The position numbers were made by a program, and so were the translations under genes. 64,000 nt of DNA from Balneola sp. MJW-20 (GTDB taxonomy: Bacteria; Bacteroidota; Rhodothermia; Balneolales; Balneolaceae). The notes under the pieces were generated by a model. It saw nothing but the letters and a program-made list of their open reading frames with translations. It was not told the origin of the DNA and did no database searches. Of this stretch, positions 37,409 through 46,190 are shown one piece after another (position 1 is the first letter of the stretch; every line of letters starts with the position of its first letter). Where the stretch lies: the NCBI RefSeq assembly GCF_040811775.1, contig NZ_JBFNXW010000001.1, forward strand, positions 1,550,001 through 1,614,000. Reading direction: 5' to 3'.

Positions 37409-37665
37409 CATTTGTTTACTCGGCTATTCTAAGTATACCCATCAACCGATGGCATGCATCAGGGATCATATAGTACATTTATTGTCCTATTTTGTTCTGT
37501 ATGCAGCTTGCTATCGGTCGGGAGAACAAAAGTCCCAGCGGCTCCCCTTCATTACGCTGGATCACACAATTGGTTCAATCTTCCCGTTTATCGGTGCTCA
37601 ACCAGAACCGGTTTTGTTCATCCATTTGTGTGACCTGAAGGGAACATTGAACTCATTCATATGAT

Positions 37666-38568
37666 TTATTTAAGAGCTAATTTCCACTTGTATCTTAATT
37701 TTAACAGCATAAAACTGATAATAGAGAGACTGCCTAGTAAGATTGGAAGAATGTCTATCAGATTGCCGATGCTCGTCGTAAATATCGACGGAGTGGTTAC
37801 GGATGCTCCTCTGGCACTTAAAATGAGTGCAACGAAGAGGTTATTTCCGGTATGAATTCCTATGGGTATCTCAATCCCCTCGTCAATGACAGTGATATAC
37901 GTCAGGGTAAAACTAAATATCAGATAGGCGGGTATGATTGTTATAAAGCCATTTTTAAATTCAGGATTAAAGGCGTGAGAGATCGCAAATAATAAAGCCA
38001 CGATCATTAAGGTGGCCCATTTTCTTCCCAAAAGCTTATAAACGCCCTGCATTATAAATCCCCGGTACACAATTTCTTCCGTTGCAGATTGCATTGGGAC
38101 CAAAGCTACAGCAATGATCACTAACGGAATAAATTTACCTATTTCGAAGGTGTACTCATATTGGTTGGCATCCAACACTAGAAAAGTGATACAACATGAA
38201 ATTATTAACCAGGTGAACAATCCTATCCAAAACCGGTTGTGATCAAACTTTTTGCGAGAAGTGATAAAGCTGAGATTTGGCCTTTTGTGAATTTTCGGGA
38301 CCAAAAATATAACCGCACAAAATGTTAAGGAGAAAGCTCCCATGATGAGAAGAAAAAAAGTATTCTGAGATATACCCAGAGAAGTATAGCTAAGAGTATC
38401 TAGAAACTCGGAGAACTGATCATCACTCAGTCCTGATTGTATCTTTTTGTAGTAGGAAAAAAGAAAAAGCGGAACTTGTCCCAATAAAAAAGATCCAATA
38501 ATTACTAAAACAGAAGACAGGTATTTCCACCATCTGTTGTCCCCTTCCTTTGCTTGTGCTATAAACAT
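37666..38568 (-). CDS. CPBP-family intramembrane glutamic endopeptidase
   Basis: A 300-aa membrane protein with about eight helices and the CPBP/ABI signature (Rce1-like). Motif 1 is EEIVYR (Glu164, Glu165, Arg169), motif 2 is FAISH (Phe194-His198), and HTGNN in the late GIHTGNNLFVAL forms motif 3. All catalytic residues are present, so activity is plausible; the substrate is unknown. It follows an AraC regulator with an 86-bp gap in the same direction. Confidence 0.85.
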   Translation of the reverse strand: MFIAQAKEGDNRWWKYLSSVLVIIGSFLLGQVPLFLFSYYKKIQSGLSDDQFSEFLDTLSYTSLGISQNTFFLLIMGAFSLTFCAVIFLVPKIHKRPNLSFITSRKKFDHNRFWIGLFTWLIISCCITFLVLDANQYEYTFEIGKFIPLVIIAVALVPMQSATEEIVYRGFIMQGVYKLLGRKWATLMIVALLFAISHAFNPEFKNGFITIIPAYLIFSFTLTYITVIDEGIEIPIGIHTGNNLFVALILSARGASVTTPSIFTTSIGNLIDILPILLGSLSIISFMLLKLRYKWKLALK

Positions 38569-38654
38569 AACTGTATTAGTTAAATGAATAATTTATACCA
38601 CAAAGGTAGGTGGACTAAACAGGTTAAATCGTCTCAAGGCATGCAATAAGACCT

Positions 38655-39755
38655 TTAATCGGACGAAAAGGCATATTTAGAGGGTGTCACCCCTTCGAAT
38701 TGTTTAAAGACCCTGTTAAATGTTGCCTTTGAATTAAAACCCGACTCAAGGGCAAGAGCTAAAATCGTTTTATGTTCTAACTCTCCATCTTTCACTTTCT
38801 TCTTAAACATATCTATGCGATAGGTATTTATAAGATTATAGAAAGTTGTGTCCAGGTACTGATTGATCAGATGAGAAACCTTTTTTATTGGTACGTCCAT
38901 GTACTCCGATAACATTCTGAGGCTGACCTCCTCATCCTGATACAATTTTTTATCCTCTATAACGGCTAAGAGCCTGTTTTTCAGTTCTTCATATTCTTTA
39001 TGCTGATCTGGCTGCTCTTGAAGATCTCTTTCTTTAGGGAGCTCAAAGTCGCGTAGATTTTCGGATATTTGTCCCTGTATTAATCCGTTGTAACCCAGAT
39101 ACAATGTAAGGGCTAATAGAAATAGAAGATTGATCACTGAAACCTCATAGTGACCCGAAGTTGCAAAGATGATCCCTGCAATAAAATCGAGGATTATAAC
39201 CACACATAATCCTGTGATAAAAATATTGATCCAGTGCAGGCTTTTGTTTTCTATGGATGAATAAAAAAACTTTAGTTTCTGCATCGCTTTCGATCGATAT
39301 CGGATCACAAGAAAAAGATGAACCAGAAAATAAATAAAGCTAAATACACTCGTAGCACCCAATACAACTCTATATAGGTCTTTAGAAAGAAATACATATC
39401 CAATGATCAGGATTATGAGTATGGAGGTGAAAGGAACATAAATTCTTGAACTAAAAAGTGGTCTGTCAGCATCACCCAAAAAGAAATTATGGACGTACTG
39501 ATAGAGAGCAGGCCCCAGTAATATGAATGAAAGGTTTGACAGCAGTAAGGTTAGATCAATCTGCCACTCCTCGCCAAGCAATCCTGACTTATAAGAAAGA
39601 AACAGGGGAATTAGAGATAACAGAATAATAACCAGTGAAGCATGTGAATTTCTTCTGTTGCGAGCCTTGTTGATCAGCACTAATACCAGAAATAGAATAA
39701 TGCTAATTCCTGCTATGGCCACTATGTCGCTTATTCTGAGTAAAGAATTGATCAT
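38655..39755 (-). CDS. AraC-family regulator with N-terminal membrane sensor
   Basis: A 366-aa protein: residues about 1-235 form seven hydrophobic helices, and 250-366 a double helix-turn-helix of the AraC type. EEVSLRMLSEYMDVPIKKVS (about 273-292) is the first HTH. LALESGFNSKATFNRVFKQF and the closing EGVTPSKYAFS are the classic second HTH/signature. The 7TM-AraC layout is common in Bacteroidota and Balneolota for sensing a membrane-soluble signal. It may control its neighbour CPBP protease or the genes upstream. Confidence 0.9.
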   Translation of the reverse strand: MINSLLRISDIVAIAGISIILFLVLVLINKARNRRNSHASLVIILLSLIPLFLSYKSGLLGEEWQIDLTLLLSNLSFILLGPALYQYVHNFFLGDADRPLFSSRIYVPFTSILIILIIGYVFLSKDLYRVVLGATSVFSFIYFLVHLFLVIRYRSKAMQKLKFFYSSIENKSLHWINIFITGLCVVIILDFIAGIIFATSGHYEVSVINLLFLLALTLYLGYNGLIQGQISENLRDFELPKERDLQEQPDQHKEYEELKNRLLAVIEDKKLYQDEEVSLRMLSEYMDVPIKKVSHLINQYLDTTFYNLINTYRIDMFKKKVKDGELEHKTILALALESGFNSKATFNRVFKQFEGVTPSKYAFSSD

Positions 39756-40096
39756 CTTAGGTAATGCAAATAAATGTCATAGAACAATGAGATACTTCTT
39801 GAAGACTAACAAAGACCAGGAGCTTAACGAAGGTTAATTTTCTTCAAGATACTGATCTACCTGCCAAGTTCAATGGCTGAAAAAAGGTGCGTTTACAGCT
39901 CCTGAATGCTGCACACCGGAGCACCTATATACACCGTGTAATGCTGGCTAGGCCATTCAGACGTCAAGACTTCTCAGCGCTATGCAGGCCTGTTGAACAT
40001 GATCCGCTTATATGTTACATCAGATACATCCAATGACCTATATCCTGATTAAATGGTTCAGCAAAGAAAAGCATACTGATCCTATTAATTTATCAC
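39756..40096. other. intergenic region carrying repeat copy A
   Basis: About 340 bp between the tlpA-like gene and the AraC gene. It contains the 112-bp repeat at 39890-40001 described separately and no supported gene. Confidence 0.6.
39890..40001 (-). repeat. 112-bp repeat, copy A
   Basis: Aligns without gaps to copy B (41478-41589), about 78% identical, with 38 of the first 40 bases matching and GTTGAACATG-type ends conserved, while the middle varies. The two ends are imperfect inverse complements: plus-strand GTTTACAG-CTCCTG at one end, minus-strand GTTCAACAG-GCCTG at the other. Begins with the shared 9-mer CGTTTACAG. It sits downstream of the tlpA-like gene. Confidence 0.8.
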
Positions 40097-41221
40097 CTAT
40101 AAGCTTTTAAGACTTTCCTGAAACTCCTCATCATATCCAATGATCACTTTTTCAATAATGCCTTCTTCATCAATCAGATAAAACAGGGGATAGATAAATG
40201 CACCGTACTTCTGAGCGATCTCCGCCGCATCCGATAGAATCACCGGAAAGGGTACATTATATTGGTTGTTGAATTCAGTCATTGCACTTTGGCTGTCCAA
40301 AGGATTGATGTATACAGCGGTAAGCTCATCGGATATCTCATAATTATCCCGGTTAAAGTGACGGAGTGACTGAAGACAATAACCACAATTAATTATGGAA
40401 AAGTCTAAAAGCACTTTCCCACCCCGATAATCAGCGAGCTGGATAATATTGCCTTCTTCATCCCGAGTAACGAAATCAGGGGCTTTTTGCCCCACTTTCA
40501 ACAAATTTTCATCTGGTGATGCACCTAACAGAGAAGTACGATAGTTATCTGGATAATCATAGGATAGAGGCTCATTTGCGGATTGAGGCCGAAAATCCGA
40601 AAACTCGTAGCTTACGAGCTGTGCGAGCTCTCCATTGAAATAGTTTCTGCGTTCAAACCGATCAATCAGTTTGGATGATTCATTGATAAATATATGTTGC
40701 TCAACCAGGATCTTGTTCTCATTATACATATAATCCGCATCGATCCGGGAGTAGTTTTTATAGCTTTGATCGTTAATGACGGTATCTCCTGCAAAAGTCC
40801 AGTCGGTTTGTCTCAGATAGCGGATCATAGAGTTTTTAATGGGTAATGCATTCTTCACTTGATCTTCCTCCTTTTCCGACTCTTCTTCAGGATAGAACAT
40901 GACCAACCGTTCTTTATGGGAAACTACTTTATAATCATTGCCAGTCAGAATGAGGTCCCTGTCACCAACTTCGCTTTTCCGGCTGATAATGTAGTTATAG
41001 CCTATAGGGCTTGAATCTGATCGTTCGAAAGCAACAGTGAATTGAACCGTATCTATCTTTCCGGTCGGATTGGGATAGAAAGCTTTGGAACTGTATGTAA
41101 ATCCCTCGTGATCGTACAGAGCCGATCTTGCCTGATCCAGAAACTCTTCGGGGCTTAGGTATCGGTCACAGGAGGAAATGATAATGGATGTAGTCAGTAA
41201 GAGCAGTGTCGCCAGTTTCAT
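40097..41221 (-). CDS. TlpA/AhpC-TSA-type thioredoxin-fold lipoprotein
   Basis: A 374-aa lipoprotein (lipobox ISSC, Cys18). An N-terminal beta-rich domain (about 25-230, DUF4369-like or LolA-like in look) precedes a thioredoxin-fold domain (about 238-374). That domain opens VGQKAPDFVTRDEEGN, with the redox motif CGYC at Cys279-Cys282. The cis-Pro region is YGAFIYPLFYLID. It probably reduces disulfides in the envelope. It is flanked on both sides by copies of the 112-bp repeat, which suggests it may be a mobile cassette. Confidence 0.85.
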   Translation of the reverse strand: MKLATLLLLTTSIIISSCDRYLSPEEFLDQARSALYDHEGFTYSSKAFYPNPTGKIDTVQFTVAFERSDSSPIGYNYIISRKSEVGDRDLILTGNDYKVVSHKERLVMFYPEEESEKEEDQVKNALPIKNSMIRYLRQTDWTFAGDTVINDQSYKNYSRIDADYMYNENKILVEQHIFINESSKLIDRFERRNYFNGELAQLVSYEFSDFRPQSANEPLSYDYPDNYRTSLLGASPDENLLKVGQKAPDFVTRDEEGNIIQLADYRGGKVLLDFSIINCGYCLQSLRHFNRDNYEISDELTAVYINPLDSQSAMTEFNNQYNVPFPVILSDAAEIAQKYGAFIYPLFYLIDEEGIIEKVIIGYDEEFQESLKSL

Positions 41222-41799
41222 ATATAAAAATAAAAATTAGATCGTTGCAAATTCGTAGAGACCGGATCCGGAATCCGTTTTTCGGCCAGTAGACGAAAAA
41301 GATACCGGATTAGTTGCAAATTCAGGTCCGTTGATACGGATACCGATATTCGGGTATTGTCCAGATCACCCATATGCTTTATGAGCCCTTATAAATTTGT
41401 TTCACTTAATCTGAGAGAACTAAAAATTTAAGCAAAAAGAGAAGCCCGAGCCTCCCTTTCACGGCGCCAGGATGTATCGTTTACAGCTCCTAAATGCTGC
41501 GCACCGGAGCACCTATATATATTGTGCTACACTAGCTACGACATGCTGATGAAAATACTACACAAAGGTATGCGGGTCTGTTGAACATGGACATCAGTGA
41601 GCAAGTTGGGAAGGCTTTTCAGTGACGAAGTGGCCATATTTTCCAACTCTACTCTGAGACAAATAATATGTAACTGGCTAACTCGCCGAAAATATTTCTA
41701 CAGAACTTTTAGCCGTATTACACCACTTAACCACTGAAATCGAATAGAGGCCCGAAGACCTCCTGTACAACTATAAATCTAGAGAAACAGCTCGCTATA
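41222..41799. other. long intergenic region carrying repeat copy B
   Basis: About 580 bp without a supported gene. Besides repeat B there are short partial duplications of GTTGCAAATTC near 41243 and 41311 with CCGGATCCGG-type palindromic bits, but nothing I can name. Confidence 0.5.
41434..41589 (-). repeat. composite repeat, copy B
   Basis: Positions 41434-41486 match copy C (46 of 53 bases), and positions 41478-41589 match copy A (about 87 of 112). The two matches overlap only in CGTTTACAG (41478-41486), so B looks like a junction between the two arms. On the minus strand the left arm forms a GGGAGGC...GCTTCTC hairpin followed by T, a terminator-like shape. Confidence 0.8.
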
Positions 41800-43527
41800 C
41801 TATTTAATCAGCATCATCTTCTTAGTCTGCCTGAAGTCACCTGTCTGGATGGTATAGAAGTAGATCCCACTTGAAAAGCCCGTAGCATCAAACGGAACCG
41901 TATAATTGCCGGCACTTTTTCTCTCATTAACCAGTGTAGCTACTCGCCGACCAAGCATATTAATAACATCTATGCGCACTTCGCTGGCTTCGGGCAATGA
42001 ATATGAGATCTGGGTAGTCGGATTAAATGGATTCGGGTAGTTTTGCTCCAGAATATAGGTAACAGGGTGATCTTCATTCGAAGTTGACGTGCCTGTGGGG
42101 CATGTTCCCCATACAGGATAGTTGCCTTCTTCGAGAGCAGAGTTAATCGCAAAATCAGCCGGCAGGGAAGGGATCTTTTCTACACACCAAAGACTCAGAT
42201 CATCATTAAATACCTCTGCACCTGAAAACATGCCGTCCATTCCAATAACTGATGACACGTCCCAAGATCCAATATTCTGATTGAACGCCGTAGCTCCATT
42301 AAACATATTATTCATTCCTATCACCGATGATACATCCCAGGTACTTAAATCCTGATTGAACGCTGATGCACCTAAAAACATCTCATTCATTCCGGTTACA
42401 GATGTTACATCCCACCCTGAAATATCCTGATCAAATGTAGCCGCACCTCTAAACATGCCGCTCATATTGAAAACATTACTAACATTCCAGGATCCGATGT
42501 TTTGATTGAATGCTGAGGCTCCCCAGAATAAACCACCCATCGTTTCTACGGATGAAACATCCCAGTTGCCAATGTCTTGATTAAACGCTGTGGCCAGATA
42601 GAACATCAGGTTCATATTGGTTACAGAAGAAGTATTCCAAGTGCTTATATCACCATTAAAAGAAGAGGCCTGATAAAACATCTCCTCTAATGATGTAGCT
42701 GATGACATGTCCCAGGAACTAAGGTCTTGGTCAAATGATATAGCCCATTCAAACATACTGTTGAATCTTGAATTTGATGATACATTCCAAGTGCCAATAT
42801 TCTGATTAAAGTCATATGCATATTGAAACATAAAATTCATATCCGTAACAGACGAAACATCCCAAGAGCTTATGTCCTGGTTGAAAGAACTCGCAAAACT
42901 AAACATACCAGCCATATCGGTCACCGAAGTGACATCCCAGCTTCCAATATCTTGATTAAATGTCTCTGCAACCGAAAACATAAAATCCATATCAGTGACA
43001 GAAGAAACGTCCCATGTGCTGATATCACCGTTAAATGAACGCGCTTCCTGAAACATCAATCTCATATCTGTAACAGAAGACACGTCCCAATTACCGATTT
43101 CCTGATTAAATGAATTTGCAAACTGAAACATACCTGACATATCCGTAACGGAAGAGACATCCCAATTCGTGATGTCCTGATTGAAGGACGATGCCCTGTA
43201 AAACATACCTGTCATATCAATAACATTTGATACATCCCAGGATCCTACAAATGTTCTGATCGTCGATTGTTCTCTGAATAATGTAACCATACTTGTAACT
43301 AATGAAGTGCACGCAGCAAAAGATTCACCACTCTCGACCAAAGCATACAACAGATCATTGTCAACGGCTGTATAAGTTACATCATTGATGACACCGGTAT
43401 CCCCGGGAGAAGCCTCTTTACAACTCACTATTCCGTTTTCCGATATTGTGAATGTCTGAGCCTGTACTGCCGAACCTGAAAAGAATAGTATGCCCCCAAG
43501 AATTACCCCGACCTTTATCGCCATCAT
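41800..43527 (-). CDS. DUF285 (BspA-like) repeat surface protein with type-A C-terminal sorting domain
   Basis: A 575-aa secreted protein (signal peptide to about 24, SAVQAQ). Residues 97-446 are 14 unbroken 25-residue repeats of the form [20 protein letters not shown], the DUF285/lipoprotein-17-like LRR variant seen in BspA-type and mycoplasma surface proteins. A C-terminal sorting domain of the T9SS type (TIGR04183-like) follows from about 490: [20 protein letters not shown], then [13 protein letters not shown] and the terminal KKMMLIK. Probably an adhesin displayed on the cell surface. It lies between repeat copies B and C. Confidence 0.92.
   Translation of the reverse strand: MMAIKVGVILGGILFFSGSAVQAQTFTISENGIVSCKEASPGDTGVINDVTYTAVDNDLLYALVESGESFAACTSLVTSMVTLFREQSTIRTFVGSWDVSNVIDMTGMFYRASSFNQDITNWDVSSVTDMSGMFQFANSFNQEIGNWDVSSVTDMRLMFQEARSFNGDISTWDVSSVTDMDFMFSVAETFNQDIGSWDVTSVTDMAGMFSFASSFNQDISSWDVSSVTDMNFMFQYAYDFNQNIGTWNVSSNSRFNSMFEWAISFDQDLSSWDMSSATSLEEMFYQASSFNGDISTWNTSSVTNMNLMFYLATAFNQDIGNWDVSSVETMGGLFWGASAFNQNIGSWNVSNVFNMSGMFRGAATFDQDISGWDVTSVTGMNEMFLGASAFNQDLSTWDVSSVIGMNNMFNGATAFNQNIGSWDVSSVIGMDGMFSGAEVFNDDLSLWCVEKIPSLPADFAINSALEEGNYPVWGTCPTGTSTSNEDHPVTYILEQNYPNPFNPTTQISYSLPEASEVRIDVINMLGRRVATLVNERKSAGNYTVPFDATGFSSGIYFYTIQTGDFRQTKKMMLIK
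42190..43239 (-). repeat. 14 tandem 75-bp coding repeats
   Basis: The 350-residue repeat region is exactly 14 x 25 codons. Repeats diverge at synonymous and non-synonymous sites, so recent slippage is not obvious, yet copy number never breaks frame. Confidence 0.9.
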
Positions 43528-43611
43528 AATATTGTACCTGTTAGTTAGAATAAAAAAAACAATTATACCATATCGTATTTAAAAAGCAAGAACTGCTCTA
43601 ATGGGGTACAG

Positions 43612-43923
43612 CTAATCTTTATTCTTTTCGAAGGAAAGCTTTTTATTAGTAGCATTATGAAAATTAAAATATAACTGAAGAATAAACAGATATTTAAAAC
43701 TTAAAAAAAGAGAAGCCGGAACCTCTCTTTCACAGCGCCAGTATGTGCCGTTTACAGACTGAGCATATTGCTCTGGTTCTTTGTATTCCTCCCAGTCGAT
43801 CACGCGGGTGTAATCACCTGATGGCTTGAGCACCTTCTTGCCTGAGTATGGCATGATGATGTCTATGTTGGCATAGACCCTTTCAGGCGTTTCGATATGT
43901 TCAACGAGCACCATGCAGGGCAT
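43612..43923 (-). pseudogene. fragment of a phage-type gene reading into repeat C
   Basis: The first ~60 residues (MPCMVLVEHIETPERVYANI, IIMPYSGKKVLKPSGDYTR) resemble the C-terminal end of phage early DNA-binding proteins of the DUF669-like group, with the G-x-C-x-V...YANI...MP pattern. That match is from memory. After VNG the frame continues through repeat C and its terminator hairpin into AT-rich junk, so the native end is lost. An in-frame TAA lies at 43942-43944, so no full N-terminus exists. Best read as a remnant next to tRNA-Gly. Confidence 0.35.
43705..43757 (-). repeat. repeat arm, copy C
   Basis: 53 bp matching the left arm of copy B at 46 positions and ending at CGTTTACAG (43749-43757), after which similarity stops at the phage-like fragment. 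Minus strand: AGAGAGGTTCCGGCTTCTCT then seven T, a terminator-like hairpin. Confidence 0.75.
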
Positions 43924-44008
43924 ACCAATTTGGGATTCCCGTTACTATATCACCGGAATTTGAGTTGAATCTCAGTACAATACATTCACAACCCGCTGAT
44001 ACCGACAT

Positions 44009-44040
44009 AAAAAAAGCCCCTTAGCTTACACTAAGAGGCT
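44009..44040 (-). terminator. intrinsic terminator of tRNA-Gly
   Basis: Minus strand AGCCTCTTAG-TGTAAG-CTAAGGGGCT followed by seven T, starting 10 bp after the tRNA 3' end. Confidence 0.9.
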
Positions 44041-44049
44041 GTTGAGCTG

Positions 44050-44122
44050 AGCGAGAGACGAGATTCGAACTCGCGACCCCAACCTTGGCAAGGTTGTGCT
44101 CTACCAGCTGAGCTACTCTCGC
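44050..44122 (-). tRNA. tRNA-Gly (GCC)
   Basis: A 73-nt cloverleaf on the minus strand. The acceptor stem GCGAGAG/CTCTCGC pairs fully with discriminator U. D-arm GCTCAGCTGGTAGAGC; anticodon stem CAACC/GGTTG with loop TTGCCAA, anticodon GCC. T-arm GCGAG-TTCGAAT-CTCGT. CCA is not encoded. It is followed by its own terminator. Confidence 0.97.
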
Positions 44123-44239
44123 TTTTCAATAAATTACCCTTCGTAACCGAAAGGGCTGCAAATATACGAGGATTATCCCCTACACTTCAATATTTTTTTA
44201 AAATTTCCGGGATTTTTTTCTCATCCCGCCCTCAGCAGA

Positions 44240-46165
44240 CTACATGGAGATATCTTTCATCGACTTTAAAAGTCTTCCCAGAAACTTATTCCCGTAGATT
44301 TTCTCCACATGCTTCATATCGGCCAGAACGATCATCAACTCCTTACTCCTTGAAAAGGCTACATTCAGTAAGCGGGGCACACTTAGCCCGTTCTTGGTCT
44401 CATCAAAGGGACGTACGGAATAATGCCTCATCTGCCTTCCCTGCATCTCCCCGGTCATGACCGTATCAAAGAGGATCACTTTTTTCTCCCGGCCCTGAAA
44501 AGTATGGATGGTTCCCACTTCAATCCGGTTCATGTTATTATTCCGCAAATGCTCACGCACTTTATATACACTGTTCCGGAAGGGTACAATAATGCCTACA
44601 TCTTCCGGCGGGTATTTTACCATCAGCTTACGAATACTTTCTTCGATTACCCGGTGGTGTACCTCATTGACCGGTCGGAATCCTCTTTCTCCCTGTTCTT
44701 GCAACAGAAAGGGTCCGTATTTCGAGGTATCGACCAGAGCTACTGATTTACCCGGCCTGCGCTTCTTTCCTTCTTCGTCTTTACCGTTACCACTCTTAAG
44801 CCGGCCATCATAAAATACAGAACTGATCACCCCTGCCAGGTCATCTTTTAAGCGATACTGGGTGTCAAAGAAGCAGGTGAATTCCGGGTTCTCGTCATGC
44901 CACCTAAACAGGTCTGAGGTACTCTTTGCATCCGATACATAAGTAAACACATCCTGTTCTAGGAAGTCCCGGGCTTCCGGGTCGTTATTCAGTGCGATCG
45001 GAGGCAGCTGCATGGGATCACCGGTTACCACCAAATGATCCCGGCTAATGGCCGACATGATCAGCAGATATGGTATACCAGCCATAGATGCCTCGTCTAC
45101 TACAACCGCATCATAGTTCAGGTTCCAGAATAGCTCTGAGGTACACACCTTAGCCATGGTGGTTGCAACCAGTTTTTTCTTCATCAGCTCACCCCGCTCA
45201 TTGATATTCACCAGCCGGTCGATCTTATCTTCCAGTTCTTTGGGACCTCCCTCTCGGTCCACTTTCTCTCCCAGCAGCTGACATTGCAGATCCAGTTCCT
45301 GTGGAATTTCCTTACCATCTTTCTCGAGCTGGTCCACTTTCTCCTGAAGATCCTCATACCTGGAAAGTGTACTGCTAAGCTCTGCGGCTTCCTGCTTACG
45401 GGAATCGATCCTGTCTTTGACCTGATGCTCAAACAGCACACTGTCCAGCCGTTCGTCGTCCAGGGCCGCATCCCCGAAGCGGGTCATACGGGCATGAGAG
45501 TACCTCGGAGCGATCTCGTACAAGGCATCCATCACGCTTAATAATCCGACATCCACTGCGCGGTTGGTATTCGATACGAACAGGACCTTCTTGCCCTGCT
45601 GCAGATAATTGGCAACGATATAACCGATGGTCGCTGTTTTACCGGTTCCGGGAGGACCCCATACATACAGGATGTTATTATTCAGTGCTTTGGTGATCGC
45701 TTCTTGTTGAGCGTCATTTCTGAGATCGTCAAACAAGGGCTGCTCAGCATCTTTATACTCTTTGAAATGTTTTAAAGGATCCAGCAGGGCTTTGGTCTGA
45801 TCCAGCTTATCCGGTTTTTCACTGAGGTTCATCAGCTGATCTTCCATGCGCCGGAGTACAAAATCATTTTCCCACTCCAGGTACACTTCCTGTATTACTT
45901 TACCCTGATCCTTCGGAAATTCGATCCGCGCTTTATTATCCTTCCATTCCACCAACTCGACTTCCATTTCCTTATCCTGCACCTTTGCCTTGATCATTTC
46001 GGCAAAACGAAGTCCCTGGTTATTGGTGTCAAAAGTATAGATGAATTCACCCGATACTTTTTCACGGGTACCCTGATAAAGCACATCGGTGGAGGGGGTC
46101 TCGCGGACTGCCTCGATCTCTTTACCTATAGCTTTGATCGCCTGTTTAATAACTTTTTTTAGCAA
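44240..46165 (-). CDS. superfamily 1 UPF1/IGHMBP2-like DNA/RNA helicase
   Basis: A 641-aa AAA/SF1 helicase. Walker A is GPPGTGKTATIGYIV, motif Ia FVSNTNRAVDVG, a coiled-coil-like insertion follows, motif II is VVDEASMAG, motif III GDPMQLPPIA, motif V GTIHTFQGREKKVIL and motif VI NVAFSRSKELMIVL. No ATG fits the N-terminus. I chose TTG at 46165, preceded by GAAGAGA, giving MLKKVIKQAIKAIGKEIE. A longer frame up to 46339 would lie inside the GntR gene. It is the last gene of a mutS-GntR-helicase run. Its nucleic-acid substrate is unknown. Confidence 0.85.
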   Translation of the reverse strand: MLKKVIKQAIKAIGKEIEAVRETPSTDVLYQGTREKVSGEFIYTFDTNNQGLRFAEMIKAKVQDKEMEVELVEWKDNKARIEFPKDQGKVIQEVYLEWENDFVLRRMEDQLMNLSEKPDKLDQTKALLDPLKHFKEYKDAEQPLFDDLRNDAQQEAITKALNNNILYVWGPPGTGKTATIGYIVANYLQQGKKVLFVSNTNRAVDVGLLSVMDALYEIAPRYSHARMTRFGDAALDDERLDSVLFEHQVKDRIDSRKQEAAELSSTLSRYEDLQEKVDQLEKDGKEIPQELDLQCQLLGEKVDREGGPKELEDKIDRLVNINERGELMKKKLVATTMAKVCTSELFWNLNYDAVVVDEASMAGIPYLLIMSAISRDHLVVTGDPMQLPPIALNNDPEARDFLEQDVFTYVSDAKSTSDLFRWHDENPEFTCFFDTQYRLKDDLAGVISSVFYDGRLKSGNGKDEEGKKRRPGKSVALVDTSKYGPFLLQEQGERGFRPVNEVHHRVIEESIRKLMVKYPPEDVGIIVPFRNSVYKVREHLRNNNMNRIEVGTIHTFQGREKKVILFDTVMTGEMQGRQMRHYSVRPFDETKNGLSVPRLLNVAFSRSKELMIVLADMKHVEKIYGNKFLGRLLKSMKDISM

Positions 46166-46190
46166 AATGCGTCTCTTCAAAAATGAAAAA

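Noticed and set aside
39890..41589. Calling the repeats canonical integron attC sites
   Set aside because: The ends lack GTTRRRY, no IntI is in the window, and only two full copies exist here; kept only as a hypothesis.
42190..43239. Regularly spaced 75-bp repeats that look like a CRISPR or satellite array
   Set aside because: They are in-frame codons of the DUF285 repeat protein with coding-type divergence; no constant repeat/spacer pattern.
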